Positions 34,031-46,217 are shown, counted from the stretch's first letter. The stretch is DNA of 60,000 bases from Cryptomeria japonica (GCF_030272615.1 NC_081405.1:476993508-477053507), one strand, 5' to 3'. Notes: a model not told the origin generated them from the sequence alone. Program-made: numbers and translations.

Positions 34031-35519
34031 TGTAGATAGGAATTTGGGAAAACATCAAAGAAAATTAAAATTAAACTAGCTCAATCACAAAACTAGATTG
34101 CAATGATAACAAAACCTACAAACATTCAATAGAGATATGGAAATAAAACATTCAATTCAAATGCAAACCATCACAAATGCGGATGTCTCCTCCATGATTC
34201 TCCATTTTCCTTCTTTCTCCTTCAAATTGCTTTGTTTTGTGGATCTCACCTTCAAGTGCATAAGCATAATGTGAAAGCAAGATTAACAAGATGCTAGCGC
34301 AAGAATACTAGAAGCGTGATTGATTCGGGGATCCTTTGATTGAAGAAATTCATCCAATTTATAGACAAATTGGAGAAATGACAAGATTAGGTTGAAGAGA
34401 TTTGAAAGGAAATTTCAAATCAAGAATGACAAATATGACAAATTATGATAAAATTGACACTTTCTATGCAAGATTGATTGATTGACAAATTATGACAAAA
34501 TTGACAAGGTTGCTATGCAAAATTGATTGATTGACAAATTATGACAAATTTGCTATGTCATTCCCATGAAATTAGGAGAAATATTAGAAAAATAGGAGAA
34601 AATAGAAAATTAGAAAAATTGGAAATTAGGAAATTAGAAATTGATGAAAATTAGGTAAATTAATTAATAATATTTCATTCATTAATTAATTCACAAAAAG
34701 AGGGGTAATTAATTAGCCAATTAAATCAAAAATTAATTGTGACAAGAAGACTTAGGATAAATAAATAAATTATTTAACCTAGAGGGAAAATGACAAACAA
34801 GATTAAATGAATAAATCATAAAACCCTAGAAGATGAATTAGAAATGCAAGGATGACAATTAGGTATTGACAAAAGATAATTGATGCAGGGTCGATTTGAT
34901 CATGATTCAGACTGACAAAGGACCAATGTCGATAAATGATTAAAATTGGTTGACAAATTGACCAAGATTGACAAGGAGATCAAATTGATAGGCACCAATT
35001 GATGGGGAACAATGACTAATTGATCCAAATTGACATGATTGAAAAGGACAATGATCGATGACAAATCGATCGCAAAATTGATGAGATTGACAAGAACAAC
35101 GATCGATGACAAATCGATTGCAAAATGATGAGATTGAAAAGGATGAGGATCGATGATGAATCGATCACAAGATGACAAGATTGAAAAGAGGACAAAACCC
35201 TAATTCTATCATTGATTAGGATTGACGATGTCCAAAATGAAATCAAATTGACGATGTCAAAATATGCCAAATGAGCACGCACATTGATGCGACAGGATAA
35301 GATCGACCAAAATCATGACTGAAGATTGTTATCGACAAGACCAAATTTGAAAGTGAGACAAATGAAGAATGTAGAAGAAGGACTCGATGCTCACAAATGA
35401 TAAAGACCAAGTGCGCAACATAGGAGAAATGTTAATGCGACGCAAAAACCCTAAAATAAGGTAATGCGCAAATGTTAAAGTATGACTCCGCAAGCATTGA
35501 CCATTTTTAGACGTCTACA
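34031..35519 (-). repeat. 5' LTR of G1
   Basis: Matches 21152-22569, with three copies of the ATCGATGACAAATCGAT unit (35053, 35101 and a diverged one at 35148) against two. A reverse-strand CTATAAATT at 34356-34365 follows TTCTCCAATTTGT, as in G2. Confidence 0.9.
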
Positions 35520-35796
35520 GTTGTATGTATGAACAAGTGAATCTATCATTCAAAATTATGGAGAAGAGAAAAGCAGAGTTATTGTGAAGGTAGTGTGCTT
35601 AACCAAAACTATAATAAGGCATTTCGAGATGCTATTCTTTCAGTTCATGTAAAATGGATTATTTTTCGATCTTTGTAAGGTCGTGATCCTTCCTCAGGGT
35701 TGTAGCCCTTCTTGTATTTGAGTAGTGAGCTCTAGGAAATGTGCTTGAATGCATGTGCATTCCCCATTGTTATGTTTACATATACTACTATAGAGT
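35520..35796 (+). repeat. 3' LTR of element A, second part
   Basis: It resumes A's LTR after G1 (TGTATGAACAAGTGAATC, compare 3009-3026) and continues through the part matching 15512-15690 (TTAACCAAAACTATAAT). It stops at ACTACTATAGAGT where D inserted. Confidence 0.85.
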
Positions 35797-36318
35797 TGTT
35801 GGCATTTGATGTTGTGCCGGTGATTCTCAAATGAAGATTGGTGATATCTAATGCATGTATATTCTTAGGAGTTGTCATTGATGGAAACTCAACCTATTGA
35901 TTATACCTAGTATGGATTTTTTGGTGTACGTATGTTAGCATTACTCTATGTATAGTCTTTGTGAGCATTTCTCATTTCTGGTGAAGCATATTTTAGTTTC
36001 CATGATCAGGGTTAGTTTGTTGAGTGTGAGAAGTAGATTATAATGTATAATTATCCTCTAGTGATGATTTTTTATCATATTAATAGATATGGTATCTAGT
36101 TGAGTAGTAAAATAGGGTTATCTTCATTTTCGATGGTGTAACATGTGGACTGGATTCCTTGAGTTAATTTTGGTGGTTATTGGCAATTTCAAGGTGATTG
36201 GGCTAAATTATGGGAAGCATGTGATCGTGTGTCTTGGATCAGGAATATGGTTTTGTGAAGAAGTGAGCTGACTTGAAGCTACATGTTTCATATTTTGTGG
36301 AGCCGAATTATGGGAGAT
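35797..36318 (+). repeat. Fragment D: partial LTR of the H family
   Basis: Starts TGTTGGCATTTGATGTTGTG and is alignable in parts with 248-700 (TGATGGAAACTCAA against TTATGGAAACTCAA). It is cut at 36318 by element C. It should continue beyond the right end of C, outside the window. No gene in it. Confidence 0.65.
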
Positions 36319-37168
36319 TGTTAGATACTTGATCAGTCCCAAAGACACTAAGAGGAGGGGGTGAATCAGTGTCTAACCAGTTTTTGAAAGATTTAAACTT
36401 GTTTGCAACTTTACAACCCAAATTAATATACTGGTAAACAAGCAATAATGCAATAAAGAGAAATAATAGTATAACCATCAATTCACACCATAACATAGAT
36501 ATTTTTGGCTAGGAAACCTCGGTAGGGAAAAAACCTCAGTGGGATTTGTGACCCACAATATTTACTCACTAGCCAATATGAATAAATATTACTTATACAA
36601 TAGGGGCTTGCACATGCAGGAAGGCCAACAGCCTAGAGCTCACTGCTTAATCACAAAAAGGAGTCACACTGACTACAAAATTGGATGATTAAATCCAATG
36701 ACAATGTACTACTCAAAATAGCATCTGCAATGTTGGATTTAGTACTGGTTTAAGCTCTGTTAGATACCTCTACCATAAACCTTGATTCACTCTATTCTTC
36801 TCTTATTCGCTCATAAAATAATTACATCATAATGCATATATAGTTATTCACTCTCATATACCGCTCGCATTCATCATCATTATACTACCAAAATGAACTA
36901 TAAGATCTCATACATCTATGAGTCTTTACAATACATCATGTTAGCTATATAATATAATTACAATATAAAATAATACAATTTCCATGTTGTCTAGGGTGCC
37001 GGTAAGATCTTCTATCGATGTAGATTGGATGCTGGTGTGAATAATCTATAGTGCCTTCTCGTGCCAGTAGATGATGTCTATTGCTGGTGTAACCTATGAA
37101 CCATGTTACCAGTTGGTTGCCATCAATGACAATATCAACTATTCTCATCTGAGTGTAGAATGCCAACA
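36319..37168 (-). repeat. 3' LTR of element C
   Basis: Plus-strand ends are TGTTAGATAC and ATGCCAACA. The first 490 bases match 51841-52329. On the reverse strand TATATATG (36836-36842) is a likely TATA box. Confidence 0.85.
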
Positions 37169-37330
37169 ATCTGCCCCTTTGGCATTGATGGCAACACTCA
37201 TGAGAAAAATCCAAAAGCTAATATACAAAAATAAAGTCCAAAAACTGATCCAAGAAATAAGAGTTCTCCCCCTGAGCAAATGATCTCTTCTGTACATTTT
37301 TCTCCCATACTACTACTCCTCCTTTGACAT
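37169..37330 (-). promoter_or_regulatory. Polypurine tracts of element C
   Basis: On the reverse strand CCAAAGGGGCAGATTG directly precedes the LTR; a second tract (GCTCAGGGGGAGAAC) is near 37270 and weaker ones near 37300-37325. The same multi-tract layout is seen in A and E. Confidence 0.65.
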
Positions 37331-37533
37331 CAATGAAAAGGATGTCAAAAAGAATCAAAAAATTCAAAATTTATCTCAAAACCTGTAGCCATTTGTTTAC
37401 AATCTAAAAGATATCTGCTAAAATCAGTTACGACTCTGCATAAATTTAGTGCTATCAGAAATAATGGTTTCAGTCTATTGGATTGTCCCATTCGGATAAT
37501 GCATCTGTTACTCTGGTGATCCTTGTCCTTGAA

Positions 37534-38073
37534 TTATTGCTTTAGACAGCTCAACTGCTGAGTTAGAAGATTGTCCAATCTAGGACCAAGTTTATTTTTC
37601 AGCTCTCATGCCTTCATTCTTATCCTTGCTTTTTCTTTTTCCAGTTTCTCAATCTTTTCCTCAAAAACTACCATTTCTTGATCAAAAACTGAGGTAAGTT
37701 CCAAAGAACCTATCATGTTGTCTGCTATATCATCTATCTCTTTTTGTGTTTTCCTTATCTCCTCATCAATGTCTTCTATTAGATGGTGAGGTTTGTATTC
37801 TTCCTTATACAGTTCTTTATATTCTAGAATAGTGGAATTAAGTATCGGTAATAAAGAATCAATCTATCATGTACACTCCTTAATAGTCTTATCAAAGAAT
37901 TCACTTTTCTCCTTATTCACCCTTTCCTTAACAGTCTCTTCATTAATTTTATCTACAATTAGAATATTTGAAGCAATGAATTTGGACAATGTGTCCAATT
38001 TACCTAAAGATGCATCAATATGATCTATCTTGCATGTCAGTGCAATCATTTTCAAAATAGGTAATGTATTATC
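37534..38073 (-). pseudogene. C second frame, C-terminal part
   Basis: The frame continues from 47622 across the G2 insertion and its duplicated target: one side ends ...KAID, the other begins NTLPILKMIALTC. It is helical and charged (EEIRKTQKEIDDIADN, FEEKIEKLEKEKARIR), so probably a coiled coil. In-frame TGA and TAG stand near 37862-37869 and a TGA near 37605. The last stop I follow is a TAA at 37534; whether it is the original end is unknown. Confidence 0.6.
38069..38073. repeat. Target-site duplication of G2 (partner 47617-47621)
   Basis: TTATC flanks both ends exactly, and the reading frame of element C continues across once one copy is removed. Confidence 0.9.
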
Positions 38074-39461
38074 TGTAGACACCTAAAAATATCTCATTGA
38101 TCATGTACTAATTATTCCTCTAATTGATTAAATAATCTTTATTATTTAATTAATTTAATTAATCTATTTCTTCTAATTTCATATTTCCTCATCATCTTAT
38201 TAATTATTCTATTTCTTATTCTTTCATCATTTAATCATTTTAATCATTTTCTAAATATTAATTAAATATTTATTATTCCATTAATTATGATTAATTCCCC
38301 AATTTAAATAATCTTTATTATTTAAATAAATTAATTATTCTATTTCATATTCTTTCATCATTTAATCATTTTAATTATTTTCAAAATATTAATTAAATAT
38401 TTATTATTTAATTAATTATGGTTAATTCCCCAATTTAAATAATCTTTATTATTTAAATAAATTAATTTTCAATTTCTATCTCTAATCATCTAATCATTCA
38501 ACCCTTTTCTAAATATTAATTAAATATTTATTATTTAATTAATTATTATTTAATCCTTTAATTTAAATAATCTTTATTATTTAATTAAATTCCATTTCTA
38601 AATAATTAAATAGTTTCTTTAAATTATTTAATTAACTAATTAATTCTTCAATTCCAAATCCCCAAATTCTAATTTCATTTAATTTCATATTCTTCTAATT
38701 TCTTCCAAATTCAAATACATGTGCATGATTTCAAAAACCAAATTGAAAATCAAAGTCAAGTTCTAAATATATTCAAATACTAAATTGAATTAATAAATTC
38801 AATTATTTGAATAAAATCTCATGCAAAGATTAAATTAATAATCTAAATCTAAATGCAAGCACATGCTAAATTAATTAATTAATTAAATCATTTATCTCTC
38901 CAACTTCTATTTCCATCTTTCAGTTAGCTTTTTCTAAATTAAGCTCTCTGTGTCATCTTCTTTATTTCCACCAATCATTCTTTTTCTTCTTTCAGTTAGC
39001 TTTTTCTCAACCAGTTGACTCAATTAATCTATTCCATCTATTGAGTTTCACTCCTACAATCAATAGTTCAACTATCAATTTTCATTTGAGCTCACCTGAG
39101 TTCACACCTCTAGATCAATTTGTTCCACCTTTCAATCAATCTTCTCCAATTTTCTATAAAAGAGCATCCAATCTCCATTTTCAACAATCACGAACTTTGA
39201 ATCTTTGTGTCACTTGCAGGCTACCAGCGCAATTTCTTAGAGCCATCATACCACGAAGAGGCGAAGAGCACTGGAAGTTCTACGCAGTCATGAAATAGGG
39301 AGTTTTTTATTTGATTTGATGATTTATAATTCCTATTTCCTAATTGCATTATTTCATTGTATTGTTTGTTAAATTCTTTGATTAGAAGGGATTCGTGATT
39401 TACCTTGTTTCTAATTGATTACTTCGTTGCTAATAGAAGATGAATTTTACATGCTATCACA
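38074..39461 (+). repeat. 5' LTR of G2
   Basis: Ends TGTAGACACC and GCTATCACA; matches 46218-47616 closely. The first 600 bases are a very AT-rich array in which AATTTAAATAATCTTTATTA recurs at 38301, 38432 and 38560 (about 130-base period). TATAAAAG at 39155-39162 is a probable TATA box. Confidence 0.9.
39155..39162 (+). promoter_or_regulatory. TATA box of G2 (5' LTR copy)
   Basis: TATAAAAG preceded by TTCTCCAATTTTC. The second LTR has TATAAATT at 47309, and G1 has TTCTCCAATTTGTC followed by TATAAATT. Confidence 0.6.
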
Positions 39462-39464
39462 TTT

Positions 39465-39483
39465 TGGTGAACCCAACGTGAAC
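39465..39483 (+). promoter_or_regulatory. Primer-binding site of G2
   Basis: TGGTGAACCCAACGTGAAC begins 4 bases after the LTR end; one base different from G1's site. Confidence 0.8.
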
Positions 39484-39652
39484 TAGCAACAATTTAACCT
39501 TTTTCTGTGTTTTGTGTGATTTTTGCAAATTGTACAGATTATTCATTTTTTTGCAGGTTGCACGAATTTTGAGAAAAGATTTTCCATCACACATTCAAGC
39601 TTACATCATCATGCAATTGTATAGACAGGATCACACATTTGACCCTTCGGGA

Positions 39653-40298
39653 TCACGCATTCGTTCAGACAGGGTCACGCAATCGTATTGTCTAGATCAC
39701 GCAATCGCCCTTTTGGAGTCGCGCATTTGCAGGAAACTTGGCTGTTTAATTTTTTCTTCCATCTGTTATCTGTTATGTTTAATTCTGTCTTAAAATTTGT
39801 TAATTTGGGATCAAATTGCTTTTTATTTCATAATTTGATTAACACTGTTTATGGCAAGAAAAGTTCAGTTCAAGATTTCAGGTGCAAGAAGGACAAAACA
39901 ACAAAGGAGAGAAGCCAAACGATATAAAAAAGTTCTCTAGGTAGAAAAATTGATACAGGATTTGAAAGAGCAACTGGCCTTAGACAGATATAATAGCCTA
40001 GTTCTTTCTTGTACCATTAAATATGATCTAATCAATACTGAATGGATGATGAGGGATTTGGCTAGGGCTTCACAATTAGTTTCGCAGGTTCCTGATCCAG
40101 TTTAGTTTTCTTGTATTTTTCTAACTTTTTTCTTTTTTTTGTTGTTTACATTCTGTCACGCAATCAACTTGTTAGTGCTACGGATTCAACCAGATACCAT
40201 CACGCATTCGGTCTATCAGATTTACGCATTTCATCTATCAGATTTACGTATTCGGTCTGTAATTATCACGCAATCCCTCAGGTAGTATCACGCAATCG
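39653..40298 (+). repeat. Scattered TCACGCA(A/T)TCG repeats in the G2 leader
   Basis: The core TCACGCAATC or TCACGCATTCG occurs at 39653, 39675, 39697, 40156, 40200, 40266 and 40288, with variants such as TTTACGCATTTC between them. Spacing is irregular, often 22 bases. Confidence 0.7.
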
Positions 40299-40399
40299 CC
40301 TCTATCAAGTTTTGAGTTTCTATTTTTTGTTGGTTTAATTTTACTACTAATCTTCTGTTTACAGCCCATGGCGGATTCGTGGAGAGGATTAGATTAGTA

Positions 40400-40640
40400 A
40401 TTTTGCATGCACACTTCACACTTCAATTTTTAGTGCTTAAAATCAACAATAGTTAAAATTGACATGCATGGATAATCTCACACTTTGTTGTTGGTGCTTA
40501 AAATGAACATGGGCTAAAATTGACATGCGTGTATCTCACACCTGGTTTTTAGTGCTTAAAAATCAAACAAATGGTTAAAATTGACATGTATGCCTTCATT
40601 CTTGGATTTGGTGTTTAAAATTGACATGCACATGTAGATC
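40400..40640 (+). repeat. ~60-bp tandem repeat in the G2 leader
   Basis: Four units, each with AGTGCTTAAAAT followed by TTAAAATTGACATGCATG (starts near 40432, 40492, 40551 and a shortened one at 40610). No coding potential. Confidence 0.65.
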
Positions 40641-41650
40641 TAACACCTAAATTTGGGCTATAAAATGAACGTGAATCAAGCTGCATTAGATTAAATCATT
40701 TTTCATTTTTTTAAGGGAAAAGAACTTTTCATTGTGTCTAGGGTGGACCTATAGTTGCACTATCTGACTTTCTACCCGCCATTGGGCTCTTGGGAGAAAG
40801 AAGGAAGGTGACAACGACATCCAAATTTTCTTTTGTTCTACGTAGTGAGGGGTATCTTTGACTCAGGATTTCATCACCCCATAGAGGTACTTCAAATTGG
40901 GATGCATTGGGGATAACATCTCTCCTAGCATACTCTCGAGCAGGTTTTTCGAGCCGCTATATAAATATATTGGTTAGGAGGCTAGAGTGTTGAGTGAATT
41001 TGATGTATGTGGGGGCCTTCCCTGCACCGATAAGCTCAACTAAAGCCTTAAGTGGCTTGCTCTGAGAATCTATCATTGGATCGGGACCCCTCGAAACCTA
41101 ATAGTAAGAACCAATTTAGTTGCCAAAAATCTTACATTCAGTGGTTCCGGGAGAGCTGATCATACCCCATAGATACCCTTCATGTACCTTACACTATGAT
41201 ATAGGAATCCCTCAGCTATAAAATCCTCGGATCTTCGGGGTAAGAGAGACTGGCATGCCCGAGAAGTTTGTGCCGTGGAGTGGAGCCAATGCTACCAGAC
41301 TCTCTATCTGTTCATTTTGTTTCAGTATTTTATTGTAAGGGCCTCACTAAATGGTATCCACTATCCAGCCTAATATTGTATTTCATGCTTTTTTATGTAT
41401 CATTGTGCTAGACCAGTATTGAGTCAGTCCCTTGGGCTATTTCAGGCCCTATCCCATGTATCTCCAAATTTTCTAAGATTGTTTGAAAATTGAGTCAGTC
41501 AGCTATACATACCTACCAGCAATTGTTCTTAGATTTGGAAAACTACAAAACATTTCCCCAAACATGAAGTTAAAGAAAAACAAAGTCCATTTTGAAACCG
41601 ATTCTCAAAAAGTCCTTACATACTTGTGACCCTAGGCAGTCTTTTACATA

Positions 41651-41830
41651 GTCTTTTGCATAGTCCCACTCACCTCCTCATTATCATCCTACGTCTTTTG
41701 CATAGGCCCAATCAGATCCTCATCATTGTCTTAAGTCTTTGCATAGTCCCACTTACATCCTCATTATCATCCTAAAGTCATTGCATAAGTTCTAATTTTG
41801 TGTCCGCATTATCATCCTCATATACGTCTT
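41651..41830 (+). repeat. 42-bp tandem repeat in the G2 leader
   Basis: Units start near 41651, 41693, 41734 and 41777 and share GTCTTTTGCATAGTCCCA and CTCATTATCATCCTA. Confidence 0.7.
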
Positions 41831-42050
41831 CATCTAGTCTTCATACATGCCTGTCTTAGTTCATTGCCATTTGCATACTCATCCTAGAAAGTCATACCCC
41901 AAACATCCAAATCACAATCAGAGGATCAGTCAAACTCAACCTCAACTCAAACAAGTTGGTCAAGTTCAATCAAACATTGTCACATTCAGAGAAATGAAGA
42001 AAATATCTTACATGTTGTGATCCTAGGTCCAAACCAAACAAGAAAACTTC

Positions 42051-43740
42051 ATGGATTGGAATTATACATTTCATAGGGAAGGTGGAGGATTCATCCCTTC
42101 CATTCCTATTCTATTGCCATCCATAGAAACATTAGCTCAACAAATCAAAACTTTTCAACAACAAGTGATAGACATGGCTAGTCCTGACAACCATAGGGGT
42201 TGGTTAGAAAATATGATGAGAGAAGTGATGGCCATGAGGAAATCAATATCAGACCAACATTCTTATTCTTGTGAGACCATTCAAACATGCCATCCTTCAT
42301 TCTTCAAAAAAATCGTTCCTACCTCAGTTCAACCAACATTAGAGTCATGTAAACCTCCTTTTTCTTTAAACCCACTATATCAATCATGCCAATCACATCA
42401 ACCCAACAGTCAAACCTCTTTCAACCAAAATCAAACCCTATTCAACCATAGTCCAAATCAAAATTCACACCAAACCAACATTCAAACCTCTTTCAACCAA
42501 AATCAAACCCTATTCAACCAAAATCCAAAACAAAATTCACATCAACCCAACATTCAAAGTACCTCTTTCAACCAAAATCACACCCAATTCAACTAAAGTC
42601 CAAATCAAAATTGACATCAACCCAACATTCAAACCTCAACCAGAATCACAACCCTTTCAACCAAAGTCCAAATCAAAATTCATTTAACCAAAATCAAACC
42701 TTTTTCAACCAAAATCAAACCTCTTTCACCCAAAATCATACTCCTTTCAACCAAAATCAAATCCCTTTCAACAAAATCCCAAATCAACCATATATATCCA
42801 CCATTTCATCATCCTCTAAAGTCACGCAAGACCAATCCATGCCATCTTTATCTAATAACACAACCTGCCAATCTCTATCCATCATACAAATCCAATCTAA
42901 TTCATGTCATGATTCAGAGGATCTCATTCAAAACCCTTCTTCATGAAGCCAAAATCTTGAAACATTCCAACAATCTCCCATGCATTTCCAAACTCCTTCC
43001 CTGTGTCAAGAGGATAATTCAAAATTAGAAGAAATGAGTCCTAAAACAAATAAAGATCAAGAACAACCACTTTCATCTTACCCAATTTTTGATCAAGATC
43101 CCAACGACCAAGAATCTTATGATGATCCCTCCACCCTTTTTTATTCCATTCATAATCAAACTGTTCGATCTCAAGAACAAAGTGTCCTTTCAAGTCCCAT
43201 CCAACATCCACCTCCTAAATAAGATCAAGACCTCTCTTCCATCCTTAATAATAATCCTTTTACAAACTAAGACCAAATCATACCTTTACCTTCATGTCCT
43301 AAATGAGATCCCATTATTTCTCCAAATCCTGATCAAGATCCCTTCATCCCTTCATCTCCATGTCATAATCCTCCATGTTCTTCACAATATTTCCTCTCAA
43401 ATGAACTTACCATTTCTCCTAGTGATCCCAATCCCTCTACACAAGTTTCCCATGAATCCCTTATAAATAAAATCACCAATCCAGATCATACTACATAGAA
43501 CAACTTGTCAACTATTCTTTTATCATCCTCTTCAAGTGCATCAATAAAAATAGACATAACACCCACTCATGTCACAACTTCAGAACTAGAATCTATTTGC
43601 CTCATATATCCACACTTGATAGACTAGGGGCAAGAGAACCTACCATGATTGGATTTCTTTGAAAATGATAATGCTATAGCTGAACTCAGGGGTTCTAGAG
43701 CTGGATTTCCCTCTGATAATCCACAAAATCCAAAAACTAA
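42051..43740 (+). pseudogene. G2 gag-like region, N/Q-rich, broken
   Basis: The ATG at 42051 opens a 181-codon frame (MDWNYTFHREGGGF). It contains a helical segment, then tandem units of FNQNQTLFNQ type (42400-42780) from an 18-base DNA repeat TTCAACCAAAATCAAACC. Frameshifts follow; the next segments are rich in S, P, Q and D. Near 43600-43740 a decayed stretch resembles the acidic linker of G1 (FENDNAIAEL against FQNDEAIAEF). No capsid core or zinc knuckle remains, so most of gag and all of pol are gone. The asparagine- and glutamine-rich part could form aggregating, prion-like segments, as inference only. Confidence 0.65.
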
Positions 43741-46204
43741 TTAAATCAACATTAGAGATGATGAACATATACACTTAGCTGAGTCCTTATATCTTATTGA
43801 AAAAGACATCTTTATTTGACTTTTCAAACAAAGACCAATGAACTACCTACACAAATATTATACCTAAAGGTTGGGTTAGTTTAGGTTTTACTTTCTGCAT
43901 TGCATATCATTTTATTCAAAGCACTGCATTGCATATAGTTTCTTTCCAAGAACCATCATATTTAGAAGTCACATTTGCAAAAGTTTCTGAATTAGCATAT
44001 AGTAGCATCTATAAAATAAGGCAATTGTTCAAGTTTATCATTCGTTTGCATCTAAGGAAAACAAGGGTCATTTCCTTTGTTAGATATTCGGACATGAAGT
44101 CTTTGAGGTTCTAAGGTCATTCATTCTCAACATTACCCTATGACGACGCTTTACTTATGGTTGGGTATTGATTTCACTATTTGAGACTTGTTAACCTACA
44201 ATCTATCAATTGCTATATCTCACACATTAAGAAGATCTCTAATTCATTCTAGACACCTAGTTGATCATATGACTAGTGAAAAATCTAAAATTCTACTTCA
44301 ACGCCATTGTAATTGTCACACCCAAGTAGGTTTCATTACTTACAAGTCAAGGCAAGAAAAGAAAAGAAAAAAGAGAAAAAGAGCTATGTCAAATATCCAT
44401 CTAAAGGAAAATAGAGCAATGATATATAACTGAAATATCATGAATACAAATGCGATAAAAAGCTTGACTATGGGAACATGCAAGTAACTCCATCAAGGCT
44501 ATGAACGCCTACTGGCAATGGAGCAATATTGAGAAATTGCAATCTATAACCTCGTCGAATCTCTCAAGGCTTGCTGGCAGCGAGGCTCTATTTGGGATGC
44601 TTTTGAAGTTAGAAAAATCATGTAGCTAGTCATATAGGATGCTAAGGATATTTAGTGAACATAAGAGCAGGAATTAACTCATTTGCACACACATGGGCAA
44701 ACGAAGATCAAAGTTTCAAGAACCAATGGGGATGTTTTCCACATCTCCATTTGTAAATCCTAGTCACTAAGTTTGTTGATATGAATGATCCCCAGGACCT
44801 TAAGGTTGATTGACCGCTTATCTATGAAATGTTTTGCACCTCCATTTCAATTGGTGTATTACAAATGCAAAAACAAACACATTCAACCTTGTTCAAATAA
44901 GAAATGCATCTTCATCATGCATATTGCATTCACGTAGGTCATACCAAAAATTAATTTGTCTCCACATGCATTCTGTAGATCATCATGTCATACAGGTATG
45001 TACACTAGGGGCATAACTGAAAAAATGCAAAAACAATGAAAAACTTAAAATACCAAAAACATTCATATAATGTCTTGAACCATAAAATACCAAAAACATT
45101 CAAATATGATCCTGAAAAAAATCAACCAAAAACATCTGCAAAATGTCCTGAAAAAATCAATAAAAAAAATTCAAATATCGATCCACAAAATCCAAAAACA
45201 TTGAAAAAGCTCTTGGAAAAGAACTAAAAATCAAAGATCAATCAATCAGAAAAACTTGCAATAAAATATCTTGTGAGAAACAAATACCCTAGCAGATATC
45301 TAGCAAACACTTTGCACAAAGTTAACTAAGGATACAACTATCCAGTCAAACATCTACAATCAACTGATCAAACTGTCTTACCAATCATATCATATCCATA
45401 TCAACGTGATCATTATCTTGTCTTAAACAGAAGAGGATACACTCAAAATCAAACAGGCCTGTCTTAAACAGGGTCCACAACTTTATGAGATCAGACATTA
45501 GTAACCATCACATCAAACAACTGAGAACGAAGGCACAAGGTCAATATAGCTACTGAATTTTGTCTGGGTCAGTCTTTATCTTTTATCATTTGGCGACAAA
45601 TTATATTCCTATGCTACTCAAGGATGTCCATAAGTGACTAGAGGAGCCATGATGGGCATTATCTTTTTCTTTGTTTGTTGCTTGTCTGCTATGTGTTTGT
45701 TTCTTCAATGAGATATCTTTACATCTTAGTTCCTTATACCCTGATGTGCTAAAGCTTCATTGTTCAATAATAAGGCTCAGTGATGAATATATATTGACGC
45801 AATAAAATATGTGACAGAGGTTCATGATTTATTCAATTTCATTCTCATTTCATCTCATTTGTTTATTGCTAGTTTGTTGATTCTTTTATCATTGTCTCTT
45901 TCTAAATCATATCAATCATCTTCAGTTGGTTCTATTTCTTATCTAAAATTATTCTCTTTCATTCTAAGGTTCATTCTCTCATATTTAATCTCAATATCAT
46001 CTTCACATCACCTATTTCTATCTCTAATCAACTAACCATTCTTCTATCTTTAATCTCACATTCTTTTTTTCTTTTTCCGAGAGATCATTCATGTCTTTAA
46101 TGCACAAACAATCTCTTGAGGGGGAATTACACCCTAAGTGTCATCGGGGCATACTAGGGCAATTTTTTGTTTTCTTTGAAACGACGTCATTTCGACATTG
46201 TCTC
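43741..46204 (+). other. 3' non-coding region of G2
   Basis: No conserved coding sequence. It includes an A-rich array (45031-45235) and a pair CTTGTCTTAAACAG and CTGTCTTAAACAGGG (45418-45472), both with counterparts in G1's 3' region. Confidence 0.6.
45031..45235 (+). repeat. Short-period array, GTCCTGAAAAAATC units (G2)
   Basis: Recurrent CCAAAAACATTCAAAT and TGTCCTGAAAAAATC phrases, five to six units of 30-45 bases, in the same element orientation as the G1 array at 23641-23900. Confidence 0.6.
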
Positions 46205-46217
46205 AAAGAGGGGCAAA
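46205..46217 (+). promoter_or_regulatory. Polypurine tract of G2
   Basis: AAAGAGGGGCAAA directly before the 3' LTR, preceded by ATTGTCTC; the same as in G1. Confidence 0.8.

Larger units (their letters stand above)
21152..35519 (-). mobile_element. G1: Ty3-gypsy retrotransposon, reverse strand
   Basis: It is 14.4 kb between TGTAGATAGG and GTCTACA. On the reverse strand the order is 5' LTR (34031-35519), primer site, 2.2-kb leader, gag, protease, G-patch segment, RT, RNase H, integrase, 1.8-kb 3' region, polypurine tract, 3' LTR (21152-22569). RT and gag wording (DLNKACPKDDFPLP) resembles the plant Tat-like gypsy group, but I do not fix the lineage. The element is defective: many stops, a deletion between RT and RNase H, and altered catalytic residues. 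Confidence 0.9.
2143..35796 (+). mobile_element. Element A: Ty1-copia retrotransposon, interrupted by E, G1 and D
   Basis: A is in four pieces: 2143-3077 and 15512-21151, then 35520-35796, with the last part of its 3' LTR beyond fragment D and outside the window. Its two LTRs can be aligned across the interruptions, which is how the inserts were delimited. Inside are an initiator-Met primer site, a complete but broken gag-pro-int-RT-RNase H frame and several polypurine tracts. It inserted into H after ATTTG (2138-2142); the matching duplication would be outside the window. Confidence 0.85.
39484..42050 (+). other. Long untranslated leader of G2
   Basis: About 2.6 kb with no conserved coding sequence. 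It carries three different repeat arrays (39653-40298, 40400-40640, 41651-41830), described separately. The part between 40700 and 41560 is unique-looking and GC-richer than the LTRs. Confidence 0.6.

Noticed and set aside
34900-35282. Reverse-strand frames in the G1 LTR rich in I, H and S
   Set aside because: They lie wholly in the LTR and arise from the ATCGAT repeats.
39653-40298. Regularly spaced short repeats as a possible CRISPR array
   Set aside because: Units are short and variable, spacing is irregular, no cas genes, and the context is a plant retrotransposon leader.
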